From NCBI GenBank assembly GCA_947624915.1, contig CANQMF010000021.1, forward strand, positions 1 to 14,575: a stretch of DNA of 14,575 nucleotides. Direction: 5' to 3'. The notes beneath the pieces were generated by a model. It was given only the letters and a program-made list of their open reading frames with translations, ran no database searches and was not told the origin of the DNA. The stretch comes from an uncultured Bacilli bacterium (GTDB lineage: Bacteria > Bacillota_I > Bacilli_A > RF39 > UBA660). Below are positions 7,179 through 14,575 of the stretch, piece after piece. The position numbers were made by a program, and so were the translations under genes. The number at the start of each line of letters is the position of its first letter. Positions within the stretch are counted from its first letter, which is position 1.

Positions 7179-7808
7179 TCATTTTGATACGATAATTTTA
7201 TATATTGGTTCACCTTTTGCATGAAATCTATCTTCATACTCCGTTGAAACATTATCAGTAATATCTTCACTATATAAATCTAAACATATTTCATCAATAT
7301 GGTATCCATAATTAATCATACTTTTAATAGAATATTCAAATAAATGTCTGTTATCCGTTTTTAATTCAATATTATGAAGGTTCCTAAAAATATCATCATA
7401 TTTTTTCAAAAAGTAAGGACTCGTAAGACGGCGATCAGTATGTCGTAATTTTGGCCATGGATCAGAAAAATTTAAATAAATTTTATCTATCTCTTTTCTA
7501 AATACGTTAGCAATATCGATTGCATCCATCCTAATAAGATAAAGATTAGGTATATTTTCTTGATCTAACTTCTCTAAAGCTCTTACAATAACACTATCAA
7601 ATTTTTCTATACCAATATAGTTAATATCAGGATTTTTTAAGGCCATCTCTTTAATAAATTTTCCTTTTCCCATCCCTATTTCAATGTGAATGGGATGATC
7701 ATTATTAAACAACTGACGAAAGTTTCCACAGTGTTCGTTATAATTTAATAATATATATTTTGAATTTTCAATTTTTTCTTTTGCACCTTTTACATTGCGT
7801 AATCGCAT
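7179..7808 (-). CDS. trmB: tRNA (guanine-N7-)-methyltransferase TrmB
   Basis: 209 aa. This enzyme uses S-adenosylmethionine to methylate N7 of G46 in tRNA variable loops, in the cytoplasm. Seen: the SAM-binding motif EIGMGKG (43-49), NYIGIE (63-68), the catalytic-region SDPWPK (115-120) followed by RHxxRRLT, KTDN (150-153) and the C-terminal TEYE (189-192). All are hallmark blocks of bacterial TrmB and match the Bacillus protein along the whole length. The ATG at 7808 opens the family-typical MRLRN start and has GGGTGGT just before it; reading from a methionine 18 codons further up would add an unrelated hydrophobic peptide covering the promoter. The gene ends in TGA at the normal C-terminus, which argues for the standard genetic code. 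It is transcribed divergently from the small plus-strand gene at 7904. Confidence 0.96.
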   Translation of the reverse strand: MRLRNVKGAKEKIENSKYILLNYNEHCGNFRQLFNNDHPIHIEIGMGKGKFIKEMALKNPDINYIGIEKFDSVIVRALEKLDQENIPNLYLIRMDAIDIANVFRKEIDKIYLNFSDPWPKLRHTDRRLTSPYFLKKYDDIFRNLHNIELKTDNRHLFEYSIKSMINYGYHIDEICLDLYSEDITDNVSTEYEDRFHAKGEPIYKIIVSK

Positions 7809-7823
7809 AACACCACCCATTAA

Positions 7824-7834
7824 AGTATACCATA
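7824..7834 (-). promoter_or_regulatory. trmB extended -10 promoter
   Basis: ATGGTATACT on the minus strand gives an extended -10 (TGG before TATACT, 7824-7829). No good -35 is seen. The -10 ends 15 nt from the trmB ATG, again predicting a very short leader. It supports the choice of the downstream start codon. Confidence 0.45.
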
Positions 7835-7875
7835 ATATTTTTTTCAATAAAATGGTAAACAATTTATATTATTGT

Positions 7876-7883
7876 CATATAAT
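7876..7883 (+). promoter_or_regulatory. Possible sporulation-type -10 for the coiled-coil protein gene
   Basis: CATATAAT lies 20 nt upstream of the plus-strand ATG at 7904. It contains a perfect sigma-A TATAAT but has no matching -35, and it also fits the CATAnnnT core used by mother-cell sigma factors E and K. Assignment to a sporulation sigma is tentative. Confidence 0.3.
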
Positions 7884-7903
7884 TAATTAGACTAGGAGGT
7901 ATT

Positions 7904-8203
7904 ATGAAAAAAGATCGTAATTGTGGAGGAACAATGTACTCAAATTTTAGTGGTTCAATGCCAATTATGGGGGTACCTACACCAGTGATGATGCCACCAC
8001 AAACATATTCTATTCCCCAAACAACACAGAGCTATTCCATGTCACAACCATATACACAAACATACAATAATGTTGAAACACAAATTAATAACATGCAACA
8101 ACAAATTAACAGTTTAGAAAATCGTGTTTCAAAGCTTGAAAGCAAAAATAATACAACCACTTATAATAATAAATACAATGATTCTAACTACTACATGTTA
8201 TAA
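7904..8203 (+). CDS. Small Gln/Asn/Tyr-rich coiled-coil protein, possibly spore-associated
   Basis: 99 aa, not recognised as a named family. It has a short N-terminus with one Cys (KKDRNCGG), a Met/Pro/Gly-rich stretch (about 16-33), a Gln/Ser/Tyr/Thr-rich low-complexity part (about 34-54), a coiled coil with clear heptads (about 57-82, VETQINNMQQQINSLENRV) and an Asn/Tyr tail ending in NYYML. There is no signal or membrane segment. The composition is reminiscent of small spore coat or assembly proteins, and the next gene, in the same direction, encodes a spore protein. The start has a perfect AGGAGGT site seven bases upstream. Both plus-strand genes sit between minus-strand housekeeping genes. 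The spore link is inferred from context and composition only. Confidence 0.75.
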   Translation: MKKDRNCGGTMYSNFSGSMPIMGVPTPVMMPPQTYSIPQTTQSYSMSQPYTQTYNNVETQINNMQQQINSLENRVSKLESKNNTTTYNNKYNDSNYYML

Positions 8204-8227
8204 AATGCATAAGTTATTTACATAATA
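8198..8227 (+). promoter_or_regulatory. Possible sigma-G-like promoter of sspI
   Basis: TTATA, 18 bp, then CATAATA stands just upstream of the sspI ribosome binding site. The -10 agrees with the CATnnTA form known for forespore sigma-G, and the -35 differs from GHATR only in the first base. Forespore expression is what SspI family genes show in Bacillus, so the match is plausible, but such AT-rich strings also arise by chance. Confidence 0.35.
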
Positions 8228-8245
8228 TAATTAGGAGATGATATA

Positions 8246-8455
8246 ATGAATATAAGTATTAGGAATAGTATAAAAAATAATTTTAAAGATAGTGATCAAG
8301 ATGAAATAAAGCAAGCCATAAATTCATCGATGAATGACAAGGAAGAAATAACATTACCAGGTTTAGGAGTCTTTTTTGAAATACTATGGCAAAATAGTGA
8401 CGAGGCAACCCAAAACAAAATTATTGAAACAATAAAAAATAATATAAAAAGATAG
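8246..8455 (+). CDS. sspI: Small acid-soluble spore protein SspI
   Basis: 69 aa. It matches the SspI family of minor small acid-soluble spore proteins over its full length (Bacillus SspI is about 71 aa): the N-terminal MNISIRNSI, the central EEITLPGLGVFFEILWQNSDE core (residues about 33-53, with the invariant LPGLGV and W-x-N-x-DE) and the C-terminal helix IIETIKNNIKR. In Bacillus these proteins are made in the forespore and packed in the spore core; their exact role is not settled. The ATG at 8246 has AGGAGATG upstream. The gene follows the coiled-coil protein gene by 42 bp. Its last codons form one arm of a terminator shared with glyS. Its presence is direct evidence that the organism sporulates or descends from a spore-former. 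Confidence 0.93.
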   Translation: MNISIRNSIKNNFKDSDQDEIKQAINSSMNDKEEITLPGLGVFFEILWQNSDEATQNKIIETIKNNIKR

Positions 8456-8482
8456 ATTTCTTATTAAAATTCTATCTTTTTT
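8446..8482. terminator. Bidirectional terminator shared by sspI and glyS
   Basis: AAAAAGATAGA and TCTATCTTTTT form an 11 bp stem with a 14-nt loop. A T-run follows in each direction: TTTTTTT on plus, and the complementary A-run gives the T-run on minus. The stem includes the stop codon of sspI, and the stop of glyS lies in the loop, so the two converging genes end on one element. Confidence 0.8.
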
Positions 8483-9834
8483 TGAATATAAGATACAAGT
8501 TCACTGACCTTAACTACTACTTGTTGCATACTATCACGATCCCTTATAGTAACACTATCATTATTTAATGTATCATCATCAATCGTAACACAAAATGGAG
8601 TACCAGCAATATCTTGCCTACGATATCGTTTGCCAATTGAAGCAGTATCATCATAGGCTGTTTCAAACTTTTTTGATAACATTTGATAAAGTTCATTAGC
8701 TTTTTCACCATGGATTTTTTTATTCAAAGGTAAAACAGCTACTTTATAAGGTGCTAAAAAAGGCATAAACTTCATAACTTCTCGTATTTCACCATTAGCT
8801 AATTCTTGCTCCTCATAGGCATTATCTAAAATAGCTAAAACTAAGCGATCACAACCAATTGTTGATTCTACGACGTAAGGTAAATATTTTTCATTAGTAT
8901 TGGGATCCAAATATTCTTGTGAAATACCCGAATACTCTTGATGGCGACTTAAATCATAATCTGTCCGATTATGCGTTCCATTTAACTCACCCCATCCAAA
9001 ACAATACTCATATTCAATGTCACAAGCTTCTTTAGCATAATGGGCTAGCTTTTCATGATCATGATATCGCAATTTTTCTTCAGGAATACCTAAATCAATG
9101 AAGAATTTTTTTGCATATTCCCTAAAATAATTATAAAGCTCACTATCCATCCCCTCTTTACAAAATGTTTGATATTCCATTTGTTCAAATTCAATCGTTC
9201 TAAATATAAAGTTACCCGGGGTTATTTCATTGCGAAAAGCTTTTCCTACCTGACCAATGCTAAAAGGTAGTTTAGCGCGCATTGCTCTTTGAACATTCAA
9301 AAAGTTCACATATTCACCTTGAGCATTTTCTGGTCTTAAATATATTTTATTTTTACCATCTTCAGTAACACCACGTTCCGTTTCAAACATTAAATTGAAT
9401 TGTCTAATATCTGTAAAATCACTTTTACCACAATTTGGGCATGGTACTTTATGATCTCTAATATATTTCATCATCTCAGCTTGAGACATTTCATCAGCAT
9501 TAAGACTAGAATCATAATCATCAATTAAATTATCAGCCCGATGTCTTACCTTACAATTTTTACAATCAATTAAAGGATCTGAAAAACTAGATACATGCCC
9601 TGATGCTTCCCATACCCTAGGATGCATCAAAATAGATGCATCTACCTCATAGGCATTAGCTCTTTCTTGAATAAATCTTTTGCGCCATGCAGTTTTAATA
9701 TTATTCTTAATTCGACTTCCTAAAGGGCCATAATCCCATGTATTGGCAAGGCCACCATATATTTCACTCCCTTGAAAAATATATCCATAAGTCTTACACA
9801 CATTTACCAATTTATCCATCGTTAATTTTTCCAA
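8464..9834 (-). CDS. glyS: Glycyl-tRNA synthetase, single-chain class II type
   Basis: 456 aa from the TTG at 9834. It charges tRNA-Gly with glycine using ATP, in the cytoplasm. Seen: the N-terminal GSEIYGGLANTWDYGPLG block, VDASILMHPRVWEASGH, a zinc-ribbon insertion with CKNC (91-94) and CPNC (132-135), RPENAQGEYVNF, motif 2 with FRNEI (200-204), ELNGTHNRTDYDL, motif 3 GCDRL (327-331) and the C-terminal anticodon-binding domain (about 359-456). The length and layout fit the alpha2 enzyme of Bacilli and mycoplasmas, not the alpha2beta2 form. The TTG start has AGGAGG seven bases upstream. Reading from the ATG at 9963 would translate the T-box leader, giving a 43-residue extension found in no family member; the next ATG (9819) is too far from the ribosome binding site. 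Confidence 0.97.
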   Translation of the reverse strand: MEKLTMDKLVNVCKTYGYIFQGSEIYGGLANTWDYGPLGSRIKNNIKTAWRKRFIQERANAYEVDASILMHPRVWEASGHVSSFSDPLIDCKNCKVRHRADNLIDDYDSSLNADEMSQAEMMKYIRDHKVPCPNCGKSDFTDIRQFNLMFETERGVTEDGKNKIYLRPENAQGEYVNFLNVQRAMRAKLPFSIGQVGKAFRNEITPGNFIFRTIEFEQMEYQTFCKEGMDSELYNYFREYAKKFFIDLGIPEEKLRYHDHEKLAHYAKEACDIEYEYCFGWGELNGTHNRTDYDLSRHQEYSGISQEYLDPNTNEKYLPYVVESTIGCDRLVLAILDNAYEEQELANGEIREVMKFMPFLAPYKVAVLPLNKKIHGEKANELYQMLSKKFETAYDDTASIGKRYRRQDIAGTPFCVTIDDDTLNNDSVTIRDRDSMQQVVVKVSELVSYIQKKIEF

Positions 9835-9969
9835 ATCAATTCCTCCTTTTACTAAAAAAACTTCTATCATATATAGGGACGAATTATATCGCGGTTCCAC
9901 CCTATTTATTCTAGAAGAATCTCTTTTAAATATATTGCTCGAGGTTGCCAAGCCTGTCATCACATTGAT
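9835..9969 (-). promoter_or_regulatory. T-box leader of glyS, Stem I not recognisable
   Basis: The canonical T-box AGGGTGGAACCGCG (9890-9903) is exact. ATAGGG (9900-9905) pairs with CCCTAT (9873-9878) to form the antiterminator, and a Stem III-like hairpin ATTCT-TCT-AGAAT (9908-9920) precedes it. The bulge TGGA would pair with a tRNA end UCCA, as expected for tRNA-Gly with discriminator U. A T7 run (9854-9860) follows TAGAAG, which can pair with CTTCTA (9912-9917). From the predicted transcription start only about 50 nt precede Stem III, too short for a normal Stem I. The tRNA-sensing mechanism is therefore unclear. Confidence 0.85.
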
Positions 9970-9975
9970 AACTTG

Positions 9976-10004
9976 ATTTTAATACAAAACGTTGTAGAAG
10001 TCAA
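9976..10004 (-). promoter_or_regulatory. glyS promoter
   Basis: TTGACT (9999-10004), 17 bp, TAAAAT (9976-9981) on the minus strand is a strong sigma-A type promoter with a start expected near 9969. If correct, the glyS leader is about 135 nt. Confidence 0.7.
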
Positions 10005-10144
10005 CTTATTTTCTTAATTATTATAATTTTTGGTCAATTATCACCAAGATTAATCATATTGATAAAAATAGTAATATAGACTACAATAGTTCTGGAAAAT
10101 TTACTCAATAAAATATTATTTAACTTGATATAATACTACATAAT
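10005..10144. other. Intergenic DNA upstream of glyS promoter
   Basis: With the T-box leader and the kinase 3' region this completes about 450 bp without a gene (9835-10284). It is very AT-rich. The only structure seen is an imperfect palindrome TTGGT-N8-ACCAA at 10030-10047, about 26 bp upstream of the glyS -35. No ORF or RNA gene is supported. Confidence 0.5.
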
Positions 10145-10183
10145 TAACAAACAAAAGCAGCATGCTTTTTTAACATACTGCTT
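10145..10183 (-). terminator. Terminator of the ligase/kinase operon
   Basis: On the minus strand AAGCAGTATG and CATGCTGCTT form a 10 bp stem (one T-G pair) with a 9-nt loop, then TTTTGTTTGTT. It lies about 100 bp after the kinase stop codon. Confidence 0.75.
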
Positions 10184-10284
10184 ATTAATAAATCTCTCAA
10201 CTTTTTATTACATTATATTTAAAATAACGGTCTAATTTATACAAATATTATTATCTTTCATATCTTAATCATCAAAGCATTACT

Positions 10285-12282
10285 TTATTTTTTATCTTTT
10301 CTTACTCCATCTATAATTACATACTCCTCATTTTCTTTAGGATTAAATACATAAGTGGCTGCATCCTTGAAAGTATCATGATTAGTTTTATCTTGATCAC
10401 ATTTATGATTACTACCACTACTATCCAGAAAAATTTTATCTATTTTCTCTCTAATTTCATCTCTAGTAAAAGGTTTTGCTAAATAATCTTCAAATCCTTC
10501 TTGTACATATTTTTCCTTTGCGCCAGAAACAGCATCAGCAGTAAGGGCAATAACTGGTGTATTAAATTCTTTATTTTCCATTAGCTTAGCCAAAGTTGTT
10601 TCTCCACTCATTTCAGGCATCATTATATCCATGAGGATAAGATCATATTTTTCACCATCTAAAATCTTATTTAGACATTGCTCTCCACTTTCACATTCAT
10701 CAACATTTAAATTTAATCCCTCTAATACTTTTCTTGCCACTTTAATATTTAATTTATTATCATCAACAAGCAAAACTCGTTTGTCATCATAGCATTTGTC
10801 GTTCTCTACCTTGATAGAACTGATTTCAACTGGTAATGCTTTTACCTCTTTATTTTCACTTGGGCAACTCATTTTACTTATCTTTTGAGGAAGGTTAACT
10901 ATAAATAATGAACCTTGTCCATATTGACTTTGAACGTTAATCTTGCCACCCATCATATCTACTAAAGCTTTTGTAATTGCAAGTCCTAACCCAGTTCCTT
11001 CAGTAGAGGTATTTCGCGCTATATCTAATCTTTCAAATTTATTAAACAATTTATTAACGTTTTCTGCTTTAATCCCACGCCCTGTATCTTGTACACTAAT
11101 CATTAACATACAAGTATCATTTTGATTGATACATTTTGTACTTAAACTAATGGTCCCTTTCTCAGTATATTTAATAGCATTAGTTAATAAATTGTTAACA
11201 ATTTGTTTTATATGAGCCTTATCACCTATTAATTCATATGGAATATCGGGAGCAAAAGTCATTTTAAAATCAATCGGCTTGTCACCAATTCTAGTTGCAG
11301 TCACACGAGACATATTAGTTATTTCTTCCACAAAGTTATAGGTTTGTTCTACTACCTCCATTTTTTCACTTTCAATTTTATTAATATCTAATATATTTCC
11401 AACAATTTCTAGCAATGTTTGAGAAGCATTTTGAATATCTTCTGCATCTTCAATTACCTCTCTTGGCATTTTGTCCTTATAACTAGCAATATCTTCCGAT
11501 AAACCTACAATTGCATTAAGCGGCGTTCTAATTTCATGTGACATACTAGATAAAAAATCACTCTTAGCACGATTTGCTTTTTCCGCTTGATCTTTAGCAA
11601 TATTTAATGCCTCAATCATTTTTAAATCTGGATTTTCAATTGTAAAAAACATAGCATAACAAATAAACGTACCTATCATAGTTGCAATTAAAATGCTTGG
11701 TTCAACAGTTTGAACTATTGCATTTACTCCCATCATTAAAATTATTAAAATTATTGGAATATATTTTCTTTGTTTTATCCTCTTTATATTGCATAAAATC
11801 AGAGTAACCCATACAACTATATACACAACAAGAAATATTTTCAATGCATTAACCGAAGGGCCAAAACTGTACATTTTATTCATATCATAATATATTTTGG
11901 TCGGAAGAATGATTATAATTATAGAACCAATAACAGAAAAAAGAATATTGATCACTTTTACTATCTTAAAACGATTATTATATCTTTTTTCATCATCTCT
12001 ATTCATACATATTATAAAAGTATATATTGAAAATATTCCAAACCAAATAAACATGTATAACAAATATAAATCCGCAAACAACCTTATTAAAAGATCATTT
12101 GTATCCAATATCCTAATAAATATTTGCAATAATATTTCTACAACATATCCAATTAAATTTAATATAGTCAAATGCTTAAAACACTTATTTTCTTTTGATG
12201 GTATTACTTTTTTTGATAAAAATACAATTAACAATAAAAATACAAATACAAATCCCGTAATTAAAAATATAATATTCCACAC
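10285..12282 (-). CDS. Hybrid sensor histidine kinase with 7TM sensor and receiver domain
   Basis: 665 aa. The N-terminus holds seven membrane segments (about 5-22, 38-58, 68-93, 107-127, 145-163, 174-191, 196-213), like the 7TM sensor region of some histidine kinases. Then come a short coiled linker, the dimerisation domain with SHEIRTPLN (phospho-His249), the ATPase domain with N368, DTGRG (399-403) and GTGLGL (429-434), and a complete receiver domain (about 502-617) with D507/D508, phospho-acceptor D552, T581 and K603. A tail of about 45 residues has no domain. All catalytic residues are intact. No HPt domain or output regulator is seen, so phosphate must pass to a partner elsewhere, or the receiver controls the kinase itself. 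The start is GTG 12282, with AAGAGGTG overlapping the stop of the ligase gene 14 bp upstream, so the two are co-expressed. The ligand is unknown. Confidence 0.93.
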   Translation of the reverse strand: MWNIIFLITGFVFVFLLLIVFLSKKVIPSKENKCFKHLTILNLIGYVVEILLQIFIRILDTNDLLIRLFADLYLLYMFIWFGIFSIYTFIICMNRDDEKRYNNRFKIVKVINILFSVIGSIIIIILPTKIYYDMNKMYSFGPSVNALKIFLVVYIVVWVTLILCNIKRIKQRKYIPIILIILMMGVNAIVQTVEPSILIATMIGTFICYAMFFTIENPDLKMIEALNIAKDQAEKANRAKSDFLSSMSHEIRTPLNAIVGLSEDIASYKDKMPREVIEDAEDIQNASQTLLEIVGNILDINKIESEKMEVVEQTYNFVEEITNMSRVTATRIGDKPIDFKMTFAPDIPYELIGDKAHIKQIVNNLLTNAIKYTEKGTISLSTKCINQNDTCMLMISVQDTGRGIKAENVNKLFNKFERLDIARNTSTEGTGLGLAITKALVDMMGGKINVQSQYGQGSLFIVNLPQKISKMSCPSENKEVKALPVEISSIKVENDKCYDDKRVLLVDDNKLNIKVARKVLEGLNLNVDECESGEQCLNKILDGEKYDLILMDIMMPEMSGETTLAKLMENKEFNTPVIALTADAVSGAKEKYVQEGFEDYLAKPFTRDEIREKIDKIFLDSSGSNHKCDQDKTNHDTFKDAATYVFNPKENEEYVIIDGVRKDKK

Positions 12283-12296
12283 TAGACAAGCACCTC

Positions 12297-14294
12297 TTAT
12301 CTTTTAACTAGCCGTTTTTCGTTTTCACTTTTATTCTGCTCAATCTTATATTTTCCATCTTTAGGAACAAAATTAATATTTACTAATTCTCCTTCAACTA
12401 CCTGAACATATCCTGTTGTTTTTTTCGAAAGTTTATTTTTATCTTTCTTTAATGTAGTTGGAGAATAAGGTAACATCACATCATGAAAAGAATAACCTAC
12501 GATACTAACATCATTTGGTAAAAATTCTTCTAAATCTGTATTAAGCTTAGCTAAAAGTGGTGCTTTAGCATCTTCACTTATATCCTCATTCCATGCAATA
12601 TGAGCAACTAATGTATTATCTTTATCTGTCGGCATAGACAATACCATTGCATCATTTATTGCAACATTTTCTTTAATTTTGTTAGCTATATCAAATAAAT
12701 ATAGTTTTTCTCCATTTGATACGCTAATTGTATCTTTCAATCTTCCCCAAACATATAAGAAACCATCCTCATCAATTTCTGCTAAATCACCAGTATGTGT
12801 AAAATTATCGATTAAAATTTCTTGGGTTAATTCTGGTTTATTATAATACTCTTTCATAGCTGAATTACTTTTTATCCATAGTTCCCCACGTTGATTATAA
12901 GAAAGTTCATTTCCATTTCTATCAAACACGCCAATAGTAATTCCTGCATAAGGAATGCCAACATCCATAATTTGCTTTCTAGCTTTATGCTCTACCCCTA
13001 ATTTATCAACAGAAATGGCAGAAAACAACTCAGATAAACCATATCCACTAAATAATTCGCTTGTGGCATTTGCTTGTCGCATTATTGCATTCCATTTATC
13101 AAATTTCTGAACATCAGTTCCTTCTCCACCAATTGTCCACCCTTTTGCACAGCTAAAATCGAACTTCTTACCTTGCTTCATCTCTTTATAAACGCGATTA
13201 AAGAATGCCTCCCACATACTTCCTGTAGTTAAAGCAATGTTCGGTTTTAAATTTACTATTTGATTATAAAAATCTTTTTCTGAAACTCTAGGATCTACTA
13301 GAACAGTTAGACCTTTATACATTGCCAAAAAGAACAATACATTAAGCGACGTAGAGGCAGTTGGTGGTAAACTATTTAAACATCTATCACCAGGGAAATA
13401 TTGCACCTCTGAGGCATCAGCCATGTGTAACTGTATTAATGTTGATTCATTTGTGGCAACCGTTCCTTTCACAACACCGCCAATAGTTGTTCCACTAGAC
13501 GACGTAATAAATGCACTTCTATTAGGGACAAAATTCTCCTTTACATCACCTGTGTAATAATCAGATATTTTCTTTGCTTCATCTAGCCAAACATACTTTC
13601 TATCATTTGGAATTATAGATTTGTCCTTTTTAGCCTGAATGTAATTTAGAAAAGATACGATCTCTTTTTTAGGACTAGGCATATCCTCTGTTACAGTCGC
13701 AACTAAAATTTTTTTAAATCTATCCTTTGAAAATTCGTTCTTAACATTATTCCACATTCCATCATAAACCACAGCAATTTTTGCATTCCTTGTTTCTTCT
13801 TCCAATGCCTCTGGACTAATTGCTAACTTTAGAAAATACGACGTTGCTCCAATCATATTTAAGGCATATACCATAGCGCATATATCAGGGAAAAATGGAC
13901 CATAAATAGGGACAACTTCGTCTGGTTGAACACCCATTGCTTTAAATGTTCTAGCCCACGTATAAACTCTATCACGAAAATCCTCTCTAGATATTTGCCT
14001 ATTAAAATACTCTATAGCTGGAACATCATAATATTCTTCAAGTTTCGCTTCCATAACATCCCATACTGTTTTATTTTGTGGTATATCATTGGCATCATTA
14101 AAAGCTGAATCTCTATAATATTTAAGCCATACTTGATCAATAGAAGGAAATCCCGTCAACCCATTTGCCAAATATATCTCCTGTTCCTTAGGAATATTTA
14201 ATATATTCTTTATTTCCTCTATTCTCTCAATATTATTCGTCTTTACTGCTTCCGCCAAATCTTTTTTTAATTCAACATACATTTCTCTACTCAT
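12297..14294 (-). CDS. AMP-forming acyl/aryl acid ligase (ANL superfamily)
   Basis: 665 aa. Enzymes of this family activate a carboxylic acid with ATP to an acyl-AMP and usually transfer it to CoA or a carrier protein. Seen: an acetyl-CoA-synthetase-like N-terminal region (about 50-130), the P-loop [13 protein letters not shown] (265-277), YGLSE (418-422), HTGD (500-503), the hinge GRLKD (517-521) and a C-terminal domain ending in [11 protein letters not shown] (612-622), where K616 or K617 would be the catalytic lysine. The substrate cannot be read from the sequence. The length is near that of acetyl/acetoacetyl-CoA synthetases, with an extra N-terminal helix (1-45) and a basic C-terminal tail. 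No carrier protein gene is beside it. The start ATG 14294 has AGGAGGG. It is the first gene of the operon with the hybrid kinase, behind a strong promoter. Confidence 0.85.
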   Translation of the reverse strand: MSREMYVELKKDLAEAVKTNNIERIEEIKNILNIPKEQEIYLANGLTGFPSIDQVWLKYYRDSAFNDANDIPQNKTVWDVMEAKLEEYYDVPAIEYFNRQISREDFRDRVYTWARTFKAMGVQPDEVVPIYGPFFPDICAMVYALNMIGATSYFLKLAISPEALEEETRNAKIAVVYDGMWNNVKNEFSKDRFKKILVATVTEDMPSPKKEIVSFLNYIQAKKDKSIIPNDRKYVWLDEAKKISDYYTGDVKENFVPNRSAFITSSSGTTIGGVVKGTVATNESTLIQLHMADASEVQYFPGDRCLNSLPPTASTSLNVLFFLAMYKGLTVLVDPRVSEKDFYNQIVNLKPNIALTTGSMWEAFFNRVYKEMKQGKKFDFSCAKGWTIGGEGTDVQKFDKWNAIMRQANATSELFSGYGLSELFSAISVDKLGVEHKARKQIMDVGIPYAGITIGVFDRNGNELSYNQRGELWIKSNSAMKEYYNKPELTQEILIDNFTHTGDLAEIDEDGFLYVWGRLKDTISVSNGEKLYLFDIANKIKENVAINDAMVLSMPTDKDNTLVAHIAWNEDISEDAKAPLLAKLNTDLEEFLPNDVSIVGYSFHDVMLPYSPTTLKKDKNKLSKKTTGYVQVVEGELVNINFVPKDGKYKIEQNKSENEKRLVKR

Positions 14295-14309
14295 AAACCC
14301 TCCTAATTA

Positions 14310-14332
14310 GCTACTAAAATCATACTAGAAGC
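14310..14332 (-). promoter_or_regulatory. Inverted repeat in the ligase 5' leader
   Basis: GCTACTA-N9-TAGAAGC has one mismatch per arm. It lies just after the predicted transcription start and 6 bp before the ribosome binding site. It could be a repressor operator or a small RNA hairpin influencing translation. Confidence 0.35.
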
Positions 14333-14346
14333 TTTTCTTATCCAAG

Positions 14347-14375
14347 ATTATATCATATATATTCTTAGATGTAAA
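14347..14375 (-). promoter_or_regulatory. Promoter of the ligase/kinase operon
   Basis: TTTACA (14370-14375), 17 bp, TATAAT (14347-14352) with an extended -10 TGA directly before it. Transcription should begin near 14340, giving a leader of about 45 nt. Confidence 0.75.
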
Positions 14376-14435
14376 TTAATGAAATGAAGGTAAAATTAAA
14401 AAAATAAACAAAAAATCTAATAATTGATCATATTT

Positions 14436-14461
14436 TGCACGAACAAATTTTAAATTGTGCA
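14436..14461. promoter_or_regulatory. Operator-like inverted repeat upstream of the ligase promoter
   Basis: TGCAC and GTGCA are separated by 16 bp, with a few further matching positions inside. The site is centred about 75 bp upstream of the -35, a usual place for an activator. It may belong to the response circuit of the kinase; no binding protein is known from the window. Confidence 0.3.
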
Positions 14462-14472
14462 TAAACCAAAAT

Positions 14473-14499
14473 AAAAAAAGCCAATTAACAAAATTAGCT
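14473..14499 (-). terminator. Terminator of a gene beyond the right edge
   Basis: On the minus strand AGCTAATT-TTGTT-AATTGGCT forms an 8 bp stem (one T-G pair) followed by six T. It must end a minus-strand transcript entering from the right. Bases 14500-14575 between it and the edge show no frame that can be confidently assigned. Confidence 0.75.
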
Positions 14500-14575
14500 G
14501 GTTGTATTATAAATAGTGTTGGTGAAAAGAAATCACTGATACTATTTTATTTTATAAAAAGACATAAGTTTGATA

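Noticed and set aside
7809..7862. Longer TrmB start adding 18 hydrophobic residues
   Set aside because: It would translate the promoter region and is absent from the family; the internal ATG has the ribosome binding site.
9835..9963. N-terminal 43-residue extension of glycyl-tRNA synthetase from an upstream ATG
   Set aside because: These bases are the T-box leader with its antiterminator; a strong ribosome binding site and a TTG at 9834 give the family-typical start.
10030..10047. Imperfect palindrome TTGGT-N8-ACCAA upstream of the glyS promoter
   Set aside because: Only five paired bases per arm and no T-run on either side; too weak to call an operator or terminator.
9948..10065. Direct repeat TTATCAATRTGAT upstream of and inside the glyS leader
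   Set aside because: A 12 of 13 match in very AT-rich sequence can arise by chance, and no function is suggested by its position.
11897..12307. Plus-strand open frame of about 136 codons opposite the kinase membrane region
   Set aside because: It is the antisense of a conserved coding region, has no ribosome binding site and its composition mirrors the AT-rich membrane codons.
1..14575. UGA=Trp (mycoplasma) genetic code
   Set aside because: trmB ends in TGA at the expected C-terminus, and the Trp codons checked (end of the 160-aa protein, start of the kinase) are TGG.
1..14575. Phage, defence system, CRISPR array or insertion sequence
   Set aside because: No repeats, integrase, transposase, nuclease or capsid-type sequence was seen on either strand.

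Overview
The window is AT-rich DNA from a low-GC Bacillota, most likely a member of the Bacilli. Three observations support this. A class II single-chain glycyl-tRNA synthetase is preceded by a T-box element. CamS- and YtxH-type envelope genes are present. A small acid-soluble spore protein of the SspI family points to a spore-former or a descendant of one. The genetic code is standard: trmB ends at TGA at the family-typical C-terminus, and tryptophan is TGG, so this is not a UGA=Trp mollicute. No tRNA or rRNA gene, CRISPR array or recognisable mobile element is visible.

Layout. Almost everything is on the minus strand, so transcription runs right to left. At the far right, a terminator closes a gene lying beyond the window. 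Next comes a two-gene operon: an ANL-family AMP-forming ligase (12297-14294) with a strong extended -10 promoter, and directly behind it a 7TM hybrid sensor kinase with a C-terminal receiver (10285-12282). A hairpin terminator lies at 10145-10183. After about 300 bp of leader and intergenic DNA comes glyS (8464-9834, TTG start), with a T-box antiterminator but no recognisable Stem I after the predicted promoter. Converging on glyS are the only two plus-strand genes: a small Gln/Asn/Tyr-rich coiled-coil protein (7904-8203) and sspI (8246-8455). A bidirectional terminator is shared by the ends of sspI and glyS.

To the left, minus strand again, are trmB (7179-7808) and a long, tightly packed envelope run: lipoprotein (6511-7116), disordered acidic protein (5583-6488), DUF948-like protein (5296-5580), YtxH (4860-5303), CamS lipoprotein (3814-4842), single-TM protein (3297-3779) and a tandem Venus-flytrap GGDEF protein with a degenerate DGNEF signature (1252-3285), closed by a terminator at 1203-1230. 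Then comes recX (361-1134), whose promoter contains a LexA/SOS-like palindrome between -35 and -10. The left 360 bp hold two hairpins and no supportable gene.

How they fit together. The envelope run looks like a surface-associated module: two lipoproteins, three membrane-anchored small proteins, a cytoplasmic disordered protein and a membrane sensor that probably signals without making c-di-GMP. The ligase/kinase pair is probably a metabolic enzyme coupled to its own sensor, with the output regulator located elsewhere. recX is probably part of the DNA-damage response. The plus-strand pair is probably expressed during sporulation.
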